Shown: piece after piece, positions 35,101 to 44,101 of the stretch
How the letters are laid out: every line of letters starts with the position of its first letter
Numbering within the stretch: position 1 is the first letter of the stretch
Assembly: GCA_964017185.1 (NCBI GenBank)
Contig: OZ024877.1
Location: forward strand, 5,434,006-5,498,005
DNA from: Rugalucina vietnamica
Lineage: Eukaryota > Mollusca > Bivalvia > Lucinida > Lucinidae
Direction of reading: 5' to 3'
DNA: 64,000 nucleotides
Notes under the pieces: model-generated
Told to the model about the DNA's origin: nothing
Database searches by the model: none
The model's input: only the letters and a program-made list of their open reading frames with translations
Program-made: the position numbers and the translations under genes

Positions 35101-35807
35101 GATTGGATCATAGATGAGTTTCTCCTGCGTCATATGGTCTAAAAATATTCGAAATTAGATCACTACAAGATATTTTTAAATTAATTTTGCACACACGACA
35201 CAGCGGGTCAGCATAAAAATGGCGTCACGCTTTTGCTGTAAAATTGTAACGATCATGGAGTTTGACCTAATTTCATGACTGAATGCATCAATCAATGCTT
35301 ATAAAAAATAGATGCAAATAAAGAAAAAACATTCCGCTACAAAATCAATGTTTTCTTTAAATTTTATCTCTTTTATCAGCTTTGTAATGAGCGAGTTTTC
35401 TGAGTGAACTTTGCATGTTGACAGATAGGCCGGCCATTATTGATCGATACCGTTGTCATTACTACTATAGGCAAAAAAATTAATTAAGGTACAGTCGTAC
35501 TGCCTAAGGTATTTCATGCCAGGTCTGACGTAAAATATAGACATTGCCTAACATCACTTACCATGAGACGTTTTAGTGATTCAAAAATATGAGAAAAATA
35601 CGAAATTATGTACCTGTCGAAAAAGATACAAACCTTTACCAATCCATGAGACTTAACCAAGTGCATGCTCAGAGCTCCGTTGTGCACAAAAGTCTTTTTA
35701 CATCCTTCCTGATGACATTTAACATTTTTCTCAGTAGTTTGTAATTCATTAGCGGTAACAAAAACCTCAAAAACTTGATTTTGTTTTTGACAGCTTTTTG
35801 TTGTCAT
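23904..35807 (-). CDS. ATMIN: ATMIN/ASCIZ-like zinc-finger protein, 4 coding exons, 928 aa
   Basis: Exons 35807-35634, 27853-27692, 27335-27103 and 26121-23904 sum to 2787 bp (929 codons with stop); every junction is GT-AG and the phases agree (0, 0, 2). ATMIN is a nuclear transcription factor that drives the dynein light chain gene DYNLL1, is held in check by LC8 binding to its many TQT motifs, and takes part in ATM signalling and base-damage response. Here four zinc fingers fill about residues 30-175, including the family signatures ALSMHLVKSH and HAEKVFKCDKC, and the tail holds seven TQT motifs plus related MQT, IQT and AQT sites. Human ATMIN, as I recall it, is about 820 aa. The start codon has A at -3. 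A Penelope-like element begins 73 bp upstream of it. Confidence 0.9.
26854..27091 (+). mobile_element. MITE-A hairpin element, copy 8 (best preserved)
   Basis: Lies in ATMIN intron 3. The terminal inverted repeats are ATGAGCCGCCTCATGGGAAA and its partner TTTTCCCACGTGGCGGCTCAT. The centre is a near-perfect palindrome of about 60 bp: AACAAAGGCGCTGATCAGCT, then TCGCGGTTACCGCGA and the complement. No coding capacity. At least eleven copies or halves occur in this window (10239, 11884, 12326, 12718, 13095, 18261, 18866, 26854, 32612, 45984, 52120). No target duplication could be fixed. Confidence 0.85.
27103..27335 (-). CDS. ATMIN: ATMIN exon 3 (zinc fingers 2-4)
   Basis: 233 bp, starting HYQKVHAEKVFKCDKC and ending KGSKQKQ plus two bases. 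It has finger 3 (C-x2-C-x12-H-x3-C) and finger 4 (C-x2-C-x12-H-x5-H), with spacing as in ATMIN. The donor is AGAG-GTAAAT. A MITE-A copy begins 11-12 nt into the following intron. Confidence 0.9.
27354..27470 (+). mobile_element. Possible decayed MITE-A fragment in ATMIN intron 2
   Basis: GGTCTGACATGAAAGTTGTG, then GTTTCCAAACAGGTCCCAAA and ACCTGGCTGT, resemble the left part of MITE-A (GGTTTCCGAACAGGTCCGAC). The match is partial. Confidence 0.35.
27692..27853 (-). CDS. ATMIN: ATMIN exon 2 (start of zinc finger 2)
   Basis: 54 codons between the acceptor TTTTTTCACAG and the donor CAA-GTAAG. It carries the cysteine pair C-PAEK-C of finger 2; the histidine pair (H-YQKV-H) is supplied by exon 3, so the finger spans a 356-bp intron, with a CAA and A-rich microsatellite beside the donor. 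Confidence 0.9.
28509..28746 (-). mobile_element. MITE-B hairpin element, copy 2
   Basis: Reverse-orientation copy with ACATGTTTTCGTAATG at the upper end, TTTCTTATTTTTGCTCCAAA inside and a C-run near the lower end; the terminal repeat at the lower end is worn. Confidence 0.65.
29155..29440 (+). pseudogene. Penelope-like RT fragment (C-terminal thumb region)
   Basis: Translated pieces include MTRGMTSIS in one frame and GKLLTSKLLSQGYRREKFVS then TLKKFYGRHHDLVDPYSV in another. They align with NKSLTAKLLQQGYRYHKLRK and FSKFYRRHYELISKYNV of the Penelope-like element at 38087-39841. It is a different, more decayed family, truncated on both sides. Confidence 0.65.
30863..31037. mobile_element. Hairpin MITE, about 175 bp, nearly all inverted repeat
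   Basis: The arms are about 70 bp, including CGATGTGTAAACTCAGGCGA and TCACTCACAAACT with their exact complements. The outer ends are TTATAGGAATGAATT and AATTCATTCCTTATAA. The short loop carries its own hairpin, AAAGCCC-GAA-GGGCTTT. Confidence 0.75.
31040..31660. other. CpG-rich stretch with CRE and palindromes
   Basis: Contains TGACGTCA near 31496, the 20-bp palindrome ACGTTTCCTCGAGGAAACGT just after it, several ACGT cores and GCAGCCATCTT (YY1-like). It is flanked by inverted AATTCCAACTT and AAGTTGGAATT, so it may itself be a mobile element. No exon is recognised. Confidence 0.45.
32612..32770 (+). mobile_element. MITE-A hairpin element, copy 9 (shortened)
   Basis: Keeps CACAAACCAGCCTGTACAGT, TCAAATTTCGGATTTAAGAA and TTGTTGGTTTTCTTATGCG but lacks most of the central palindrome. 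Confidence 0.65.
33013..33212. mobile_element. MITE, 200 bp, TIR TAGTGTTTCCCCTAGCC
   Basis: Perfect 17-bp terminal inverted repeats, TAGTGTTTCCCCTAGCC and GGCTAGGGGAAACACTA, flanked by the direct repeat TACAG (33008-33012 and 33213-33217). The GTGTTTCCC start recalls hAT-type ends. Inside, AAAGGGCACTTTCAGCG is repeated. No coding capacity. Confidence 0.75.
33451..34056. mobile_element. Foldback-like element with repeated AAAAAGTCACA arms
   Basis: The left arm (33451-33535) is five to six tandem copies of roughly AAAAAAAGTCACAGG. The right arm (33972-34056) is the same motif inverted (CCTGTGACTTTTTTT). About 430 bp lie between, including a possible tRNA-like SINE start near 33712. Inverted arms built of short tandem repeats are the hallmark of foldback elements. 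Confidence 0.6.
35634..35807 (-). CDS. ATMIN: ATMIN exon 1 (zinc finger 1)
   Basis: 58 codons from ATG to the donor AAG-GTTTGT. It carries the first C2H2 finger, C-x4-C-x12-H-x4-H, with the family motif ALSMHLVKSH. An upstream ATG at 35815 opens a three-codon frame (ATGACAGGATGA) whose stop overlaps this start; its context is weak. Confidence 0.9.
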
Positions 35808-35880
35808 CCTGTCATTCGAGCGCTTGCAAAATTAAAAGCGTCTATCGAATCATGAATAGTTATTTGCCGGAATTGGTTTT

Positions 35881-36249
35881 ATGTTATGAACCACTGCAGA
35901 AGCTGAGGGTGAGGTTACGGCCGTGTAAAATCGATTTAAACCCGCCAGTAACTTTGTGTTACTGATCGTTCCAAGTCGATACTTCTGTGGTGGTTCTTTT
36001 TGTTTTATGTCTTGGTGTTTAAAATATTTTTGTGCTGTTGGCGCCTTATGTATGTTTGCATATTTTTAGTTAAGTTAAGGTAACTGAGTGGCCACCTATT
36101 GGGAAAATAGCTGCTCATTCGGCTTACGAAATGTTTTCATCGTATAAGTACCTGATTGTTAGTTTGGTTTTTTCCCACCTTGGTTTTTGGAGTGGGAGTC
36201 TTTTTCTGATTGCGCCTTTTCCTGATCTTTGCCTACTTGTACTTTTTTT
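35881..36249 (+). repeat. Left pLTR of the Penelope-like element
   Basis: 369 bp, ATGTTATGAACCACTGCAGA to GCCTACTTGTACTTTTTTT; matches 40097-40465. Partial copies of the same repeat occur at 1117-1390 and 62380-62556. Confidence 0.9.
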
Positions 36250-36535
36250 ATATCAGAGTTCTTGTGGTTGTGCCGTGTGGCGGCCCTAAAAAGTCTCCCC
36301 GTACATCCATTTAATGCTCTTATTTTTCCAATCCTCAGGGATTGCTTGCAATCAGTTTGTATTTTCCTATCTCTAACTATACCGTATTGAAGGTCATTAG
36401 TTGACCGTCACTCGTATCTCGTTGTATAAGCGATTCTTACGTTTCTATCCATAGACTTGTATTAGACATGGACCTGAGATGTGGGCTTCGGTTATACCTT
36501 GTTCTTTCATTTGAGAGATTTTGCATTACGATTAA

Positions 36536-37006
36536 GTGCATTATTTTTTCTATAACCGGTATGAGTGTCGCGCTTCTTTTGGCAGTATCAACACAGAACT
36601 CCCAACTATGACTATCACAAAAAGATTAGGAATTACATTAACTCCCCTTAGGTTGCATGCCGCGTCTACTGTACGGATTCCTCATTCAACTAACAATTTT
36701 CAAAATTTAATACCTACTGTTAGGGTGACACCTCTTAATTTATTTTCGGCATCTACTGTTAATCTACACGGAGCTTCTAATTCTAATATGTTTCGAAATA
36801 ATCTTCAGATAAGGTTATCTCCACTTAAATCACCAATTTTACGTAAATATATTAATCCGTTCAAGAGACCTGGAATGTACCCTAGTATTTCTAAGTGCAA
36901 TGCCAAGAAGTGCAACTGTTGCAATCATTTATGCTCTAAGACTACTATCACTTCATCTGTGAATGGTAGGACATTTTCAGTGGTTAATGATTCTGATTTA
37001 GACTGA
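36536..37006 (+). CDS. Penelope-like element, N-terminal Cys-rich segment
   Basis: 156 codons. The C-terminal part reads SKCNAKKCNCCNHL then NGRTFSVVND, matching the zinc-binding C-x-C module that precedes GIY-YIG in Naiad-type elements. The rest (LTPLRLHAAS, VTPLNLFSAS) is repetitive and unassigned. Confidence 0.65.
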   Translation: MHYFFYNRYECRASFGSINTELPTMTITKRLGITLTPLRLHAASTVRIPHSTNNFQNLIPTVRVTPLNLFSASTVNLHGASNSNMFRNNLQIRLSPLKSPILRKYINPFKRPGMYPSISKCNAKKCNCCNHLCSKTTITSSVNGRTFSVVNDSDLD

Positions 37007-37057
37007 AAATCAATGGATCTTGTATATGTTCTTACTTGAAATACAAACAATTGTAGG

Positions 37058-37918
37058 ATGCAGTATGTTGGACAAACTTGTCGAACTTTGCAAAAACGAT
37101 TTGGTGAGCACTATCGTAGAATCAGAAAGCCCAAAAATAATGATACCTTTCTGTACCAGCATTTTAAGCGCACTGGTCATTCTCCCAATAATGTTGTAGT
37201 TCAACCAGTGGAAAAAATCTCATATGATGAAAATTCTTCTGTTAGATTCAAAAACATCAAACGATTTGAAACTGAACTTAAATGGATAAAATTATTGCAA
37301 ACTCCCTTTCCACTGGGATTTAACGACAACATTTACCATGAGGGAAATATTTCCAAAATGCCCGATTTTGATGTACTTACACTTTCAGAGTCTCGTAAAC
37401 GTAAATCTAGATCTCATGGTATACGGAAAAAGGGTAATGACAAACGTAAACGGTGTGCTACAATGAAATTGAACACTTCCCTTAATGATTTAGCTGTTAA
37501 ACTAAGGATTCACGGTCGACATCCAATGCTGTCTTATCTTAGTTCTCTACCTATTGCTGTATTACGTTCCTTGGACACAGAGGCTGATAGATTTTACGAT
37601 AGAAATCATCAAATGTATGACGCTGCACTGTTAACAAGATGCTATACTCAGCATGCTCTTCGTCCATTTATCGATTCCGAATCTAATCACATTAGAAGTT
37701 TTATTAAAATTCCTTTCATTAATAAAGGAATTGACTTTATTGATTTACCAAGCATATTCCAGGATAAATCAGTGATACAGTCTATACCTACGTACTTCCA
37801 AAATTCAGAACCTCCTATTATTTGTTACAAATATAATAAACCAATCAGAAATACTATTTTTAATTTCAATAAACTTGTTTCTGATCTTGATATCTATGCT
37901 AATACTCCTAAGTCTTGA
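37058..37918 (+). CDS. Penelope-like element, GIY-YIG segment
   Basis: 286 codons. It opens MQYVGQTCRTLQKRFGEHYR, where QYVGQT is the YIG half of the nuclease and R-K-R-F-G-E-H is the usual following helix. FETELKWIKLLQTPFPLGFN ends the domain. The remainder has a lysine-rich patch (SRKRKSRSHGIRKKGNDKRK) and continues towards the RT. Confidence 0.75.
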   Translation: MQYVGQTCRTLQKRFGEHYRRIRKPKNNDTFLYQHFKRTGHSPNNVVVQPVEKISYDENSSVRFKNIKRFETELKWIKLLQTPFPLGFNDNIYHEGNISKMPDFDVLTLSESRKRKSRSHGIRKKGNDKRKRCATMKLNTSLNDLAVKLRIHGRHPMLSYLSSLPIAVLRSLDTEADRFYDRNHQMYDAALLTRCYTQHALRPFIDSESNHIRSFIKIPFINKGIDFIDLPSIFQDKSVIQSIPTYFQNSEPPIICYKYNKPIRNTIFNFNKLVSDLDIYANTPKS

Positions 37919-38086
37919 GATTGTAAAGATTCAAAATTTGTTTATCAACCAGCCGGACATATAGTTACTGGAAATTTAAAAATAATTTCGGATTCTAGAA
38001 TTCGTAAAATTGTTTCTAAAGGTCCGAAATATAGATTCCCCTCCTACATCAATTTCGATAAATGTAGAGAGGAGATTGCATCTGCA

Positions 38087-39841
38087 TTGAATGATTTCGG
38101 TAATCGATGGTGTAAACGAGAGGGTGTTGAGGATAATGCTCTTAAAGAATGGAAAAGAAGTATCTTCACTATCGTGGATAAACGTATACAGTTTTATTCA
38201 CAAAATACTAATCTTTTACCTCCTAAACCTAAATCGTCATTTAGGCATTTGAAGCAGGGTATCCAAGAATTTCACAGAAAGTATGTCTTGGTTCCGGCAG
38301 ACAAAGCCGCAAACAATGTTGTTGTTGTTTGTAGGCTTCACTACGTTAACACCTTAAAACAGGAGCTGGATGGTACCAGGGCTTATCTGGAGACAGATAC
38401 TGATGAGGTGTCTGTAGTAAATGCCCACTTAAACGATTTACCTGTTAAGTTTTCTGTTTGTGTCAATGAAGGCCAAGACAAACTTCCTACGATGTATTGG
38501 TTACCTAAGCTTCACAAAAGACCATACAAAGCAAGATTTATTGCAAATTCTAGCTCTTGTACAACTACTGAACTTTCTAAATTATTAACTTCCTGTCTTA
38601 CTGCTATCAAATCTCATGTTATAAGATACTGTGAGACAGTGTATGAAACTTCAAATAAAAATTGGTTTTGGTCAATAAAAAATTCTGGTGAGGTGCTCAA
38701 TAAATTGAAGTGTAGAGGGTTCCGTGCGACGAGCTTGTCCACATATGATTTTTCTACTCTGTATACAACTTTACCACATAATCTAATTAAAGAAAAACTT
38801 CTGGATTTGATAGAGTGGACATTCAAAAGGGCATTAAAAAACTATGGTTCACTTTATTTGGCATGTAACGACAGAAAGGCTTTTTTCACATCCTCTGACC
38901 AAAGTCGGTATACACTTTGGTCATGTCAGAATGTGTGCGACGCCTTATCCTATCTCCTGGATAATATTTATATTAGATTTGGGACCAAGTTATACAGACA
39001 AATTGTTGGAATTCCGATGGGTACAAATTGCGCACCTCTCGTAGCTGATTTATTTTTATACTGCTACGAAAGAGATTTCATGGATTCTCTTAACCATGAT
39101 AATCAAGCTGATGTTATCGAGGCTTTTAATTCCACTTCTAGGTACCTCGATGACCTTTTGAACATTGACAACCCTTATTTTGAAGGTATGGTCAATCAAA
39201 TTTATCCATCTGAACTACAGTTGAACAAAGCCAATATCTCGGATACCGAAGCCCCCTTTTTAGATCTACATCTTTCTGTTGCAAATGGATTTGTTTCTTC
39301 TAAAATTTATGATAAGCGCGATGACTTTGATTTTGATATAGTAAATTTTCCTTTTTTGGATGGTGACGTTCCTCGTCGTGCTTCTTATGGTGTATACATT
39401 TCGCAACTTATTAGGTTTGCTAGAGTCTGCAATCATGTTACAGACTTCAACGCTCGAAATAAATCTTTAACGGCCAAACTTCTCCAACAGGGCTATCGGT
39501 ATCATAAACTTCGAAAAACCTTTTCTAAATTTTATCGTAGACACTATGAATTGATTTCCAAATATAATGTTGGGTTAAAGACGCTTTTAAGTGAGGGTCT
39601 TTCGGAACCAGAATTTTATGGTGACTTGGTTTACAAATTTAAGAAACTTATAGGAAGTAATGATTTTTCTTTTCAGTTTAGAAAAATCATAACACGTTAC
39701 AGACGTATAGGTTATAACTTGAATGTTATGCGACAGTCTGCATGCTTAGTTTTTAACCCAATCACGGTTGATAACTATGCTGCCTTCTTTAATTGCACGC
39801 CGGTGGGTCGGGCGTCAGACTCTATGATGGCCCCGACTTAA
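38087..39841 (+). CDS. Penelope-like element, reverse transcriptase
   Basis: 584 codons. RT motifs run in order: KYVLVPADKAANNVVV, LPTMYWLPKLHKRPYKAR, STYDFSTLYTTLP (first catalytic Asp), GIPMGTNCAPLVADLFLYCYE, SRYLDDLL (catalytic DD) and the thumb AKLLQQGYRYHKLRKTFSKF. These are the Penelope-family forms, closest in style to telomerase-like RTs. It is not a host gene. Confidence 0.88.
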   Translation: MNDFGNRWCKREGVEDNALKEWKRSIFTIVDKRIQFYSQNTNLLPPKPKSSFRHLKQGIQEFHRKYVLVPADKAANNVVVVCRLHYVNTLKQELDGTRAYLETDTDEVSVVNAHLNDLPVKFSVCVNEGQDKLPTMYWLPKLHKRPYKARFIANSSSCTTTELSKLLTSCLTAIKSHVIRYCETVYETSNKNWFWSIKNSGEVLNKLKCRGFRATSLSTYDFSTLYTTLPHNLIKEKLLDLIEWTFKRALKNYGSLYLACNDRKAFFTSSDQSRYTLWSCQNVCDALSYLLDNIYIRFGTKLYRQIVGIPMGTNCAPLVADLFLYCYERDFMDSLNHDNQADVIEAFNSTSRYLDDLLNIDNPYFEGMVNQIYPSELQLNKANISDTEAPFLDLHLSVANGFVSSKIYDKRDDFDFDIVNFPFLDGDVPRRASYGVYISQLIRFARVCNHVTDFNARNKSLTAKLLQQGYRYHKLRKTFSKFYRRHYELISKYNVGLKTLLSEGLSEPEFYGDLVYKFKKLIGSNDFSFQFRKIITRYRRIGYNLNVMRQSACLVFNPITVDNYAAFFNCTPVGRASDSMMAPT

Positions 39842-40096
39842 AGCTATTCATTTTAGTTGGTTGGGGCCGGAGCTTCTTGTCTGTTGCTTGGCCCACCGGG
39901 GTCCAACTGATGTTTTTCTTTAGCTCCGGAGTTAGTAAGTTATTTGGCGCCCAGGGATCTCCATCGTCGGGCAGCTTACTGAATCTGTGAGTCCTGGTTT
40001 TTGATTCATCAGGATGTTTATCATGATTTATTTGTTTGTTCTTGATGATTCATTTACTAGTTAGAGATTCACCACGAGGACCGAAGAACTAACTAA

Positions 40097-40465
40097 ATGT
40101 TATGAACCACTGCAGAAGCTGAGGGTGAGGTTACGGCCGTGTAAAATCGATTTAAACCCGCCAGTAACTTTGTGTTACTGATCGTTCCAAGTCGATACTT
40201 CTGTGGTGGTTCTTTTTGTTTTATGTCTTGGTGTTTAAAATATTTTTGTGCTGTTGGCGCCTTATGTATGTTTGCATATTTTTAGTTAAGTTAAGGTAAC
40301 TGAGTGGCCACCTATTGGGAAAATAGCTGCTCATTCGGCTTACGAAATGTTTTCATCGTATAAGTACCTGATTGTTAGTTTGGTTTTTTCCCACCTTGGT
40401 TTTTGGAGTGGGAGTCTTTTTCTGATTGCGCCTTTTCCTGATCTTTGCCTACTTGTACTTTTTTT
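40097..40465 (+). repeat. Right pLTR of the Penelope-like element
   Basis: Same 369 bp as the left pLTR, ending at a T run. The preceding GATTCACCACGAGGACCGAA block marks the element's 3' part and recurs at 50541-50580 (inverted) and 62038-62060. Confidence 0.9.
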
Positions 40466-41225
40466 GAAATACCGGTCTTGGTCGGATATGAAAGCCTATG
40501 CCGAAACTCCACCCAGATGACCACTCGTTCGTCAAGAATATCGTCGACGCTACACTTGTCTCTCCATTGCATACAGGACCACCTGACTGCTGTCCTCTGT
40601 ACGTTCTCCTCATAGGGATACCAGATAGGTGTTGCTTACATAATCTACTAACTGTTCTGAATCTGAATGGTTTACTGGTGACACGCCAAATTGACAATAC
40701 CTCACCAGGGGGTTGCGCCAGGAGGGAAATTAGTCCCTAGCTCTCACAAGAGATGCGAACTTGGACACACAGTCATCAGACATTTCAGCAGAGGAGATCA
40801 GAGAATCAGGGAGGTCATTCCAGTCCCTGATAGTCTGTGGAAAGAAACTACTTTTGTACGCTTCTTTGCTAGCTGAAGGTATCTGAAAAGCCAAAGACTG
40901 TTGATTTCTACAACGCCTATTCTTCGGGATAAGGTCATCTGTGGGTATTCTGGCTTTACCCTTTAGACCTTTGTATAGCAATATAAGTCTACTATCATTC
41001 CTCCTTTTCTTAAGATTCCCATTTCAGTTGACCTAAAATGCCAGTCATGCTCCCAGTTTCAAAAACATAATTTCCCGTCACAAACCTTGCCGCACGATTT
41101 TGGACCTTTTCCAGTTCTTCCTGGAGGCCATGAGTGTAGCGTCCCAAACTGAGCTTCCATATTCCAAGACCGGCCGCACCAGTCCTTTATAAGCTGCTTC
41201 TTTCACATCTGGGGGACAAGAATAC

Positions 41226-43014
41226 TGTAACGGGATAGTCTCCCTTGTAGAATACGTTGGTGCAACGTATTAGCGGCATATTAGCGGGTAGTAATATGCA
41301 AATTAGAAACTTGAAACTTTGTGATTAGAGTAAGTGTTAGGTATATAGCGCAGTAAACCACCCTTGGTGGATGAGCATGCTTTTCCACCGACGGGGTTTC
41401 TGTGGCTTGGTTCGGCCGAACGTTACATTTGGTATAGCAATATAAGTCTACTATCCACAAGAAATGCAGTGGAATCAAAGGCCCCTTACGCCCTGATCCT
41501 GATTTCAGATGTGCTCGATGTCTGGGAAAGGCACGTCCAATAGATGGAAGACTAGTGAAGGAGGTTCAGGTTGATGACGAAACAGTTGAGGCTGTTCCAG
41601 AGTTCTGTTATCTAGGAGACATGCTTTCTGCTGGTGGTGGTTGTGAACTGGCTGCAGTTACGCGTTGCAAATCCGCTTGGGGCAAGTTCCGACAGCTACT
41701 CCCCCTCCTCACCAACCGCAATCTGCCACTTTTGACCAGAGGTCGAGTGTATTCAACTTGTGTGAGAAGTGTAATGCTGCATGCGGCAGAAACATGGGCC
41801 ATGACTGTGGCTACACTTAACCGCCTACGGCGCAATGACCGTGCGATGATCCGCTGGATCTGTAATGTCAAGGCGAATGATGAAGTAAGCTCAGACTCCC
41901 TTCTCTCAAAGCTTGGACTCCAGGATATAGATGTGGTGCTTCGCTCCAGCAGAATGAGATGGTATGGACACATAGAGCGCAGCAAAGGCTGGATTGCTCA
42001 AGTACGCAAGCTAAACATAGTTGCACAGAAAAGATCTGGCAAGCCAAGAAAATCATGGGATGAAGTGTTGTTAGACGACAGAAAAAAGCTAGGAATGGAT
42101 ACTGCTGATCCTCAGAATCGCTCAGAGTGGAGAGGTCGTCTAAGAAGGAGACTTGTCAAACAAGTCCAACCCTCAGTAGAGGACAACGGACTATAAAACG
42201 GATATGATGATGATGATGATGGTGGCAGCGGTGGGATGATGACAACTGCCAGAACGGAGTTGCCTTACCCATGTAGTCCCCAGGCCAAGACTCGGGGCGA
42301 GTCTTCTCGGAGGGGGAAGTAATGTAACGGGGATAGCCTCCCTTGGAAATATGCAAATTTCAAAACTCGAGACTTTGTGAATTGAGTAAGTGTTAGGTAT
42401 ATAGCGCAGTAAACTACCCTTGGTGGATGAGCATGCTTTTCCACTGACGGGGTTTCTGTGGCTCGCCTCGGCTGTTCGTTACATTTGGTGGCAGCGGTGG
42501 GATGATGACAACTGCCAGAACGGAGTTGCCTTACCACTGTAGTCCCCAGGCCAAGACTCGGGGCGAGTCTTCTCGGAGGGGGAAGTAATGTAACGGGGAT
42601 AGCCTCCCTTGGAAATATGCAAATTTCAAAATCGAGACTTTGTGAATTGAGTAAGTGTTTGGTATATAGCGCAGTAAACCACCCTTGGTGGATGAGCATG
42701 CTTTTCCACTGACGGGGTTTCTGTGGCTCGCCTCGGCTGTTCGTTACATTTGGTGGCAGCGGTGGGATGATGACAACTGCCAGAACGGAGTTGCCTTACC
42801 CATGTAGTCCCCAGGCCAAGACTCGGGTCGAGTCTTCTCGGAGGGGGAAGTAATGTAACGGGGATAGCCTCCCTTGGAAATATGCAAATTTCAAAACTCG
42901 AGACTTTGTGAATTGAGTAAGTGTTAGGTATATAGCGCAGTAAACCACCCCTGGTGGATGAGCATGCTTTTCCACTGACGGGGTTTCTGTGGCTCGCCTC
43001 GGCTGTTCGTTACA
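41226..43014. mobile_element. Miniature LTR element in a tandem array (4 LTRs) with LINE sequence inside
   Basis: LTRs at 41226-41427 (diverged), 42323-42483, 42589-42748 and 42854-43014, each TGTAACGG to CGTTACA. They are separated by 105-bp internal pieces with a primer-site-like TGGTGGCAGCGGTGGGAT and a purine run GGAGGGGGAAG. The whole block is flanked by ATAC (41222-41225 and 43015-43018), so it entered the LINE as one unit or expanded there. There is no gag or pol of its own, as in TRIM elements. The last three LTRs are nearly identical (recent expansion); the first is older-looking. Confidence 0.75.
41445..42205 (+). pseudogene. Captured LINE fragment (RT C-terminal region)
   Basis: A frame open from about 41445 to 42196 reads HKKCSGIKGPLRPDPDFRCA, RCLGKARPIDGR, FCYLGDMLSAGGGCELA, then RVYSTCVRSVMLHAAETWAM and ICNVKANDEVSSDSLLSKLG. 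This is the region after the RT core of LINEs of the FCYLGD type, 5'-truncated. It ends in a (GAT)n tail. The first 25 bp before it copy a stretch of the host LINE (40974-40996). Confidence 0.65.
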
Positions 43015-44101
43015 ATACAAATTTCTCCTCAAGAATCCGAGAGTTCTGTTAGCCTTTGTACAAACATTGGAAATATGAGTATTCCATTTCAAATTATTTG
43101 TGATAGTTACACCCAGGTATTTTATGCCTTCAACGTTTTCCAGTACAGTGCCCTCAAGGGTGTAGTTAGCCTGTATCTTACTAGACCGTTTATTTGTCAG
43201 CTGCATCATATTGCATTTGACGGGTTGAAATCTCATTCCCCATTTCCTAGCCCAACTGCCTAAACGATCAATGTCTCTCTGAAGTTTCAATGTATCCTCT
43301 TCATTCTTGATTTCACGATAGAAAACACAATCATCAGCAAAGAGTCTTATTTCAGACTCAATGTCTGCTGAGATGTCATTTATATACAAGGAAAACAGCA
43401 AGGGGCCGAGAACGGTGCCCTGAGGGACACCCGACACAACTGGAGCCCAATCCGATTTAATACCATTTACCACTACCCGTTGTTGTCTGAAACAAAGGAA
43501 AGCATTTATCCAACTCAGTGTTGTTCCACCTATTCCATAGCTAAACAAATTGCTTTTAAGAAGTTCATGGGGGAGGAGTATCGAAAGCCTTTTCAAAATA
43601 CAGTATAAAAATGTCAACCTGGCCTTTTTTGTCTAAGATTTTTGCCCAATCATTTATCACCGTAGTCAACTGAGTTTCACAGCTATGCCATTTCCTAAAT
43701 GCGTGTTGCCTATCTGACAGGAGTTCATGTTCGCCATAATATTTCAGCATACAATATGTTCAAGAAGCTTACAAGGAATGCATGTCAAAGAAATTTAACA
43801 GGGCGGTAATTGCGGGAAAGAGACCTGTCACCCTTCTTAAACAGAGGGCAAATATTAGCAAGAGACCATTCTTTAGGAATTTCAACTGTATTGACTGCTG
43901 GAACAGATGGGCGAATACCGGACCTAATTCCATTGCCAGTTCCTCTAGGACTATGGGATGAAGCTTATCAGGCCCTAAGGCTTTAGACGGGTTAAGACCT
44001 TTAAGAAATTTGGTCACCCCTTCCTTTGTGACCACAATATCATGCATGAACGGGGCAGATCTATTGTTGCTTCGAAATTTTGTCTTTCGATGTTTTGTCA
44101 T

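Larger units (their letters stand above)
27854..35633 (-). other. ATMIN intron 1 (7.8 kb), mostly mobile DNA
   Basis: Bounded by the donor GTTTGT and acceptor TTTTTTCACAG. It holds a pair of long inverted repeats (28024 and 32384), MITE-B, a Penelope fragment, a hairpin MITE, a 5-bp-TSD MITE and a foldback-like element, listed separately. No further exon is seen. Confidence 0.7.
35881..40465 (+). mobile_element. Penelope-like element with N-terminal GIY-YIG (Naiad-like)
   Basis: Two 369-bp direct repeats (pLTRs, 35881-36249 and 40097-40465, offset 4216) bound the element and look identical where compared. Between them lie a Cys-rich segment, a GIY-YIG nuclease-like segment and then a reverse transcriptase. 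GIY-YIG ahead of RT, with a C-x-C-type zinc motif before it, is the permuted order described for the Naiad/Chlamys branch of Penelope-like elements. The coding region is interrupted in a few places, so this copy is probably not active, yet its repeats suggest a recent arrival. It starts 73 bp upstream of the ATMIN start codon. Confidence 0.85.
40480..44101 (-). mobile_element. LINE (CR1/Jockey-like), decayed, split by an LTR-unit array
   Basis: Reading from 44101 down the minus strand: KGLNPSKALGPDKLHPIVLE, LSDRQHAFRKWHSCETQL, FEKAFDTP, then SGVPQGTVLGPLLFSLYIND, RLFADDCVFY (catalytic DD) and KYLGVTITNNLKWNTHIS up to 43019. The frame resumes left of 41222 with PPDVKEAAYKGLVRPVLEYG and ends near 40730 with PKNRRCRNQQSLAFQIPSAS. 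Several frame changes separate the pieces, so it is dead. The N-terminal endonuclease is missing (5'-truncated). Confidence 0.8.

Noticed and set aside
35881-36249. Hammerhead ribozyme in the Penelope pLTR
   Set aside because: Many Penelope-like elements carry one, but I could not find the CTGATGA and GAAA core in proper order on either strand.
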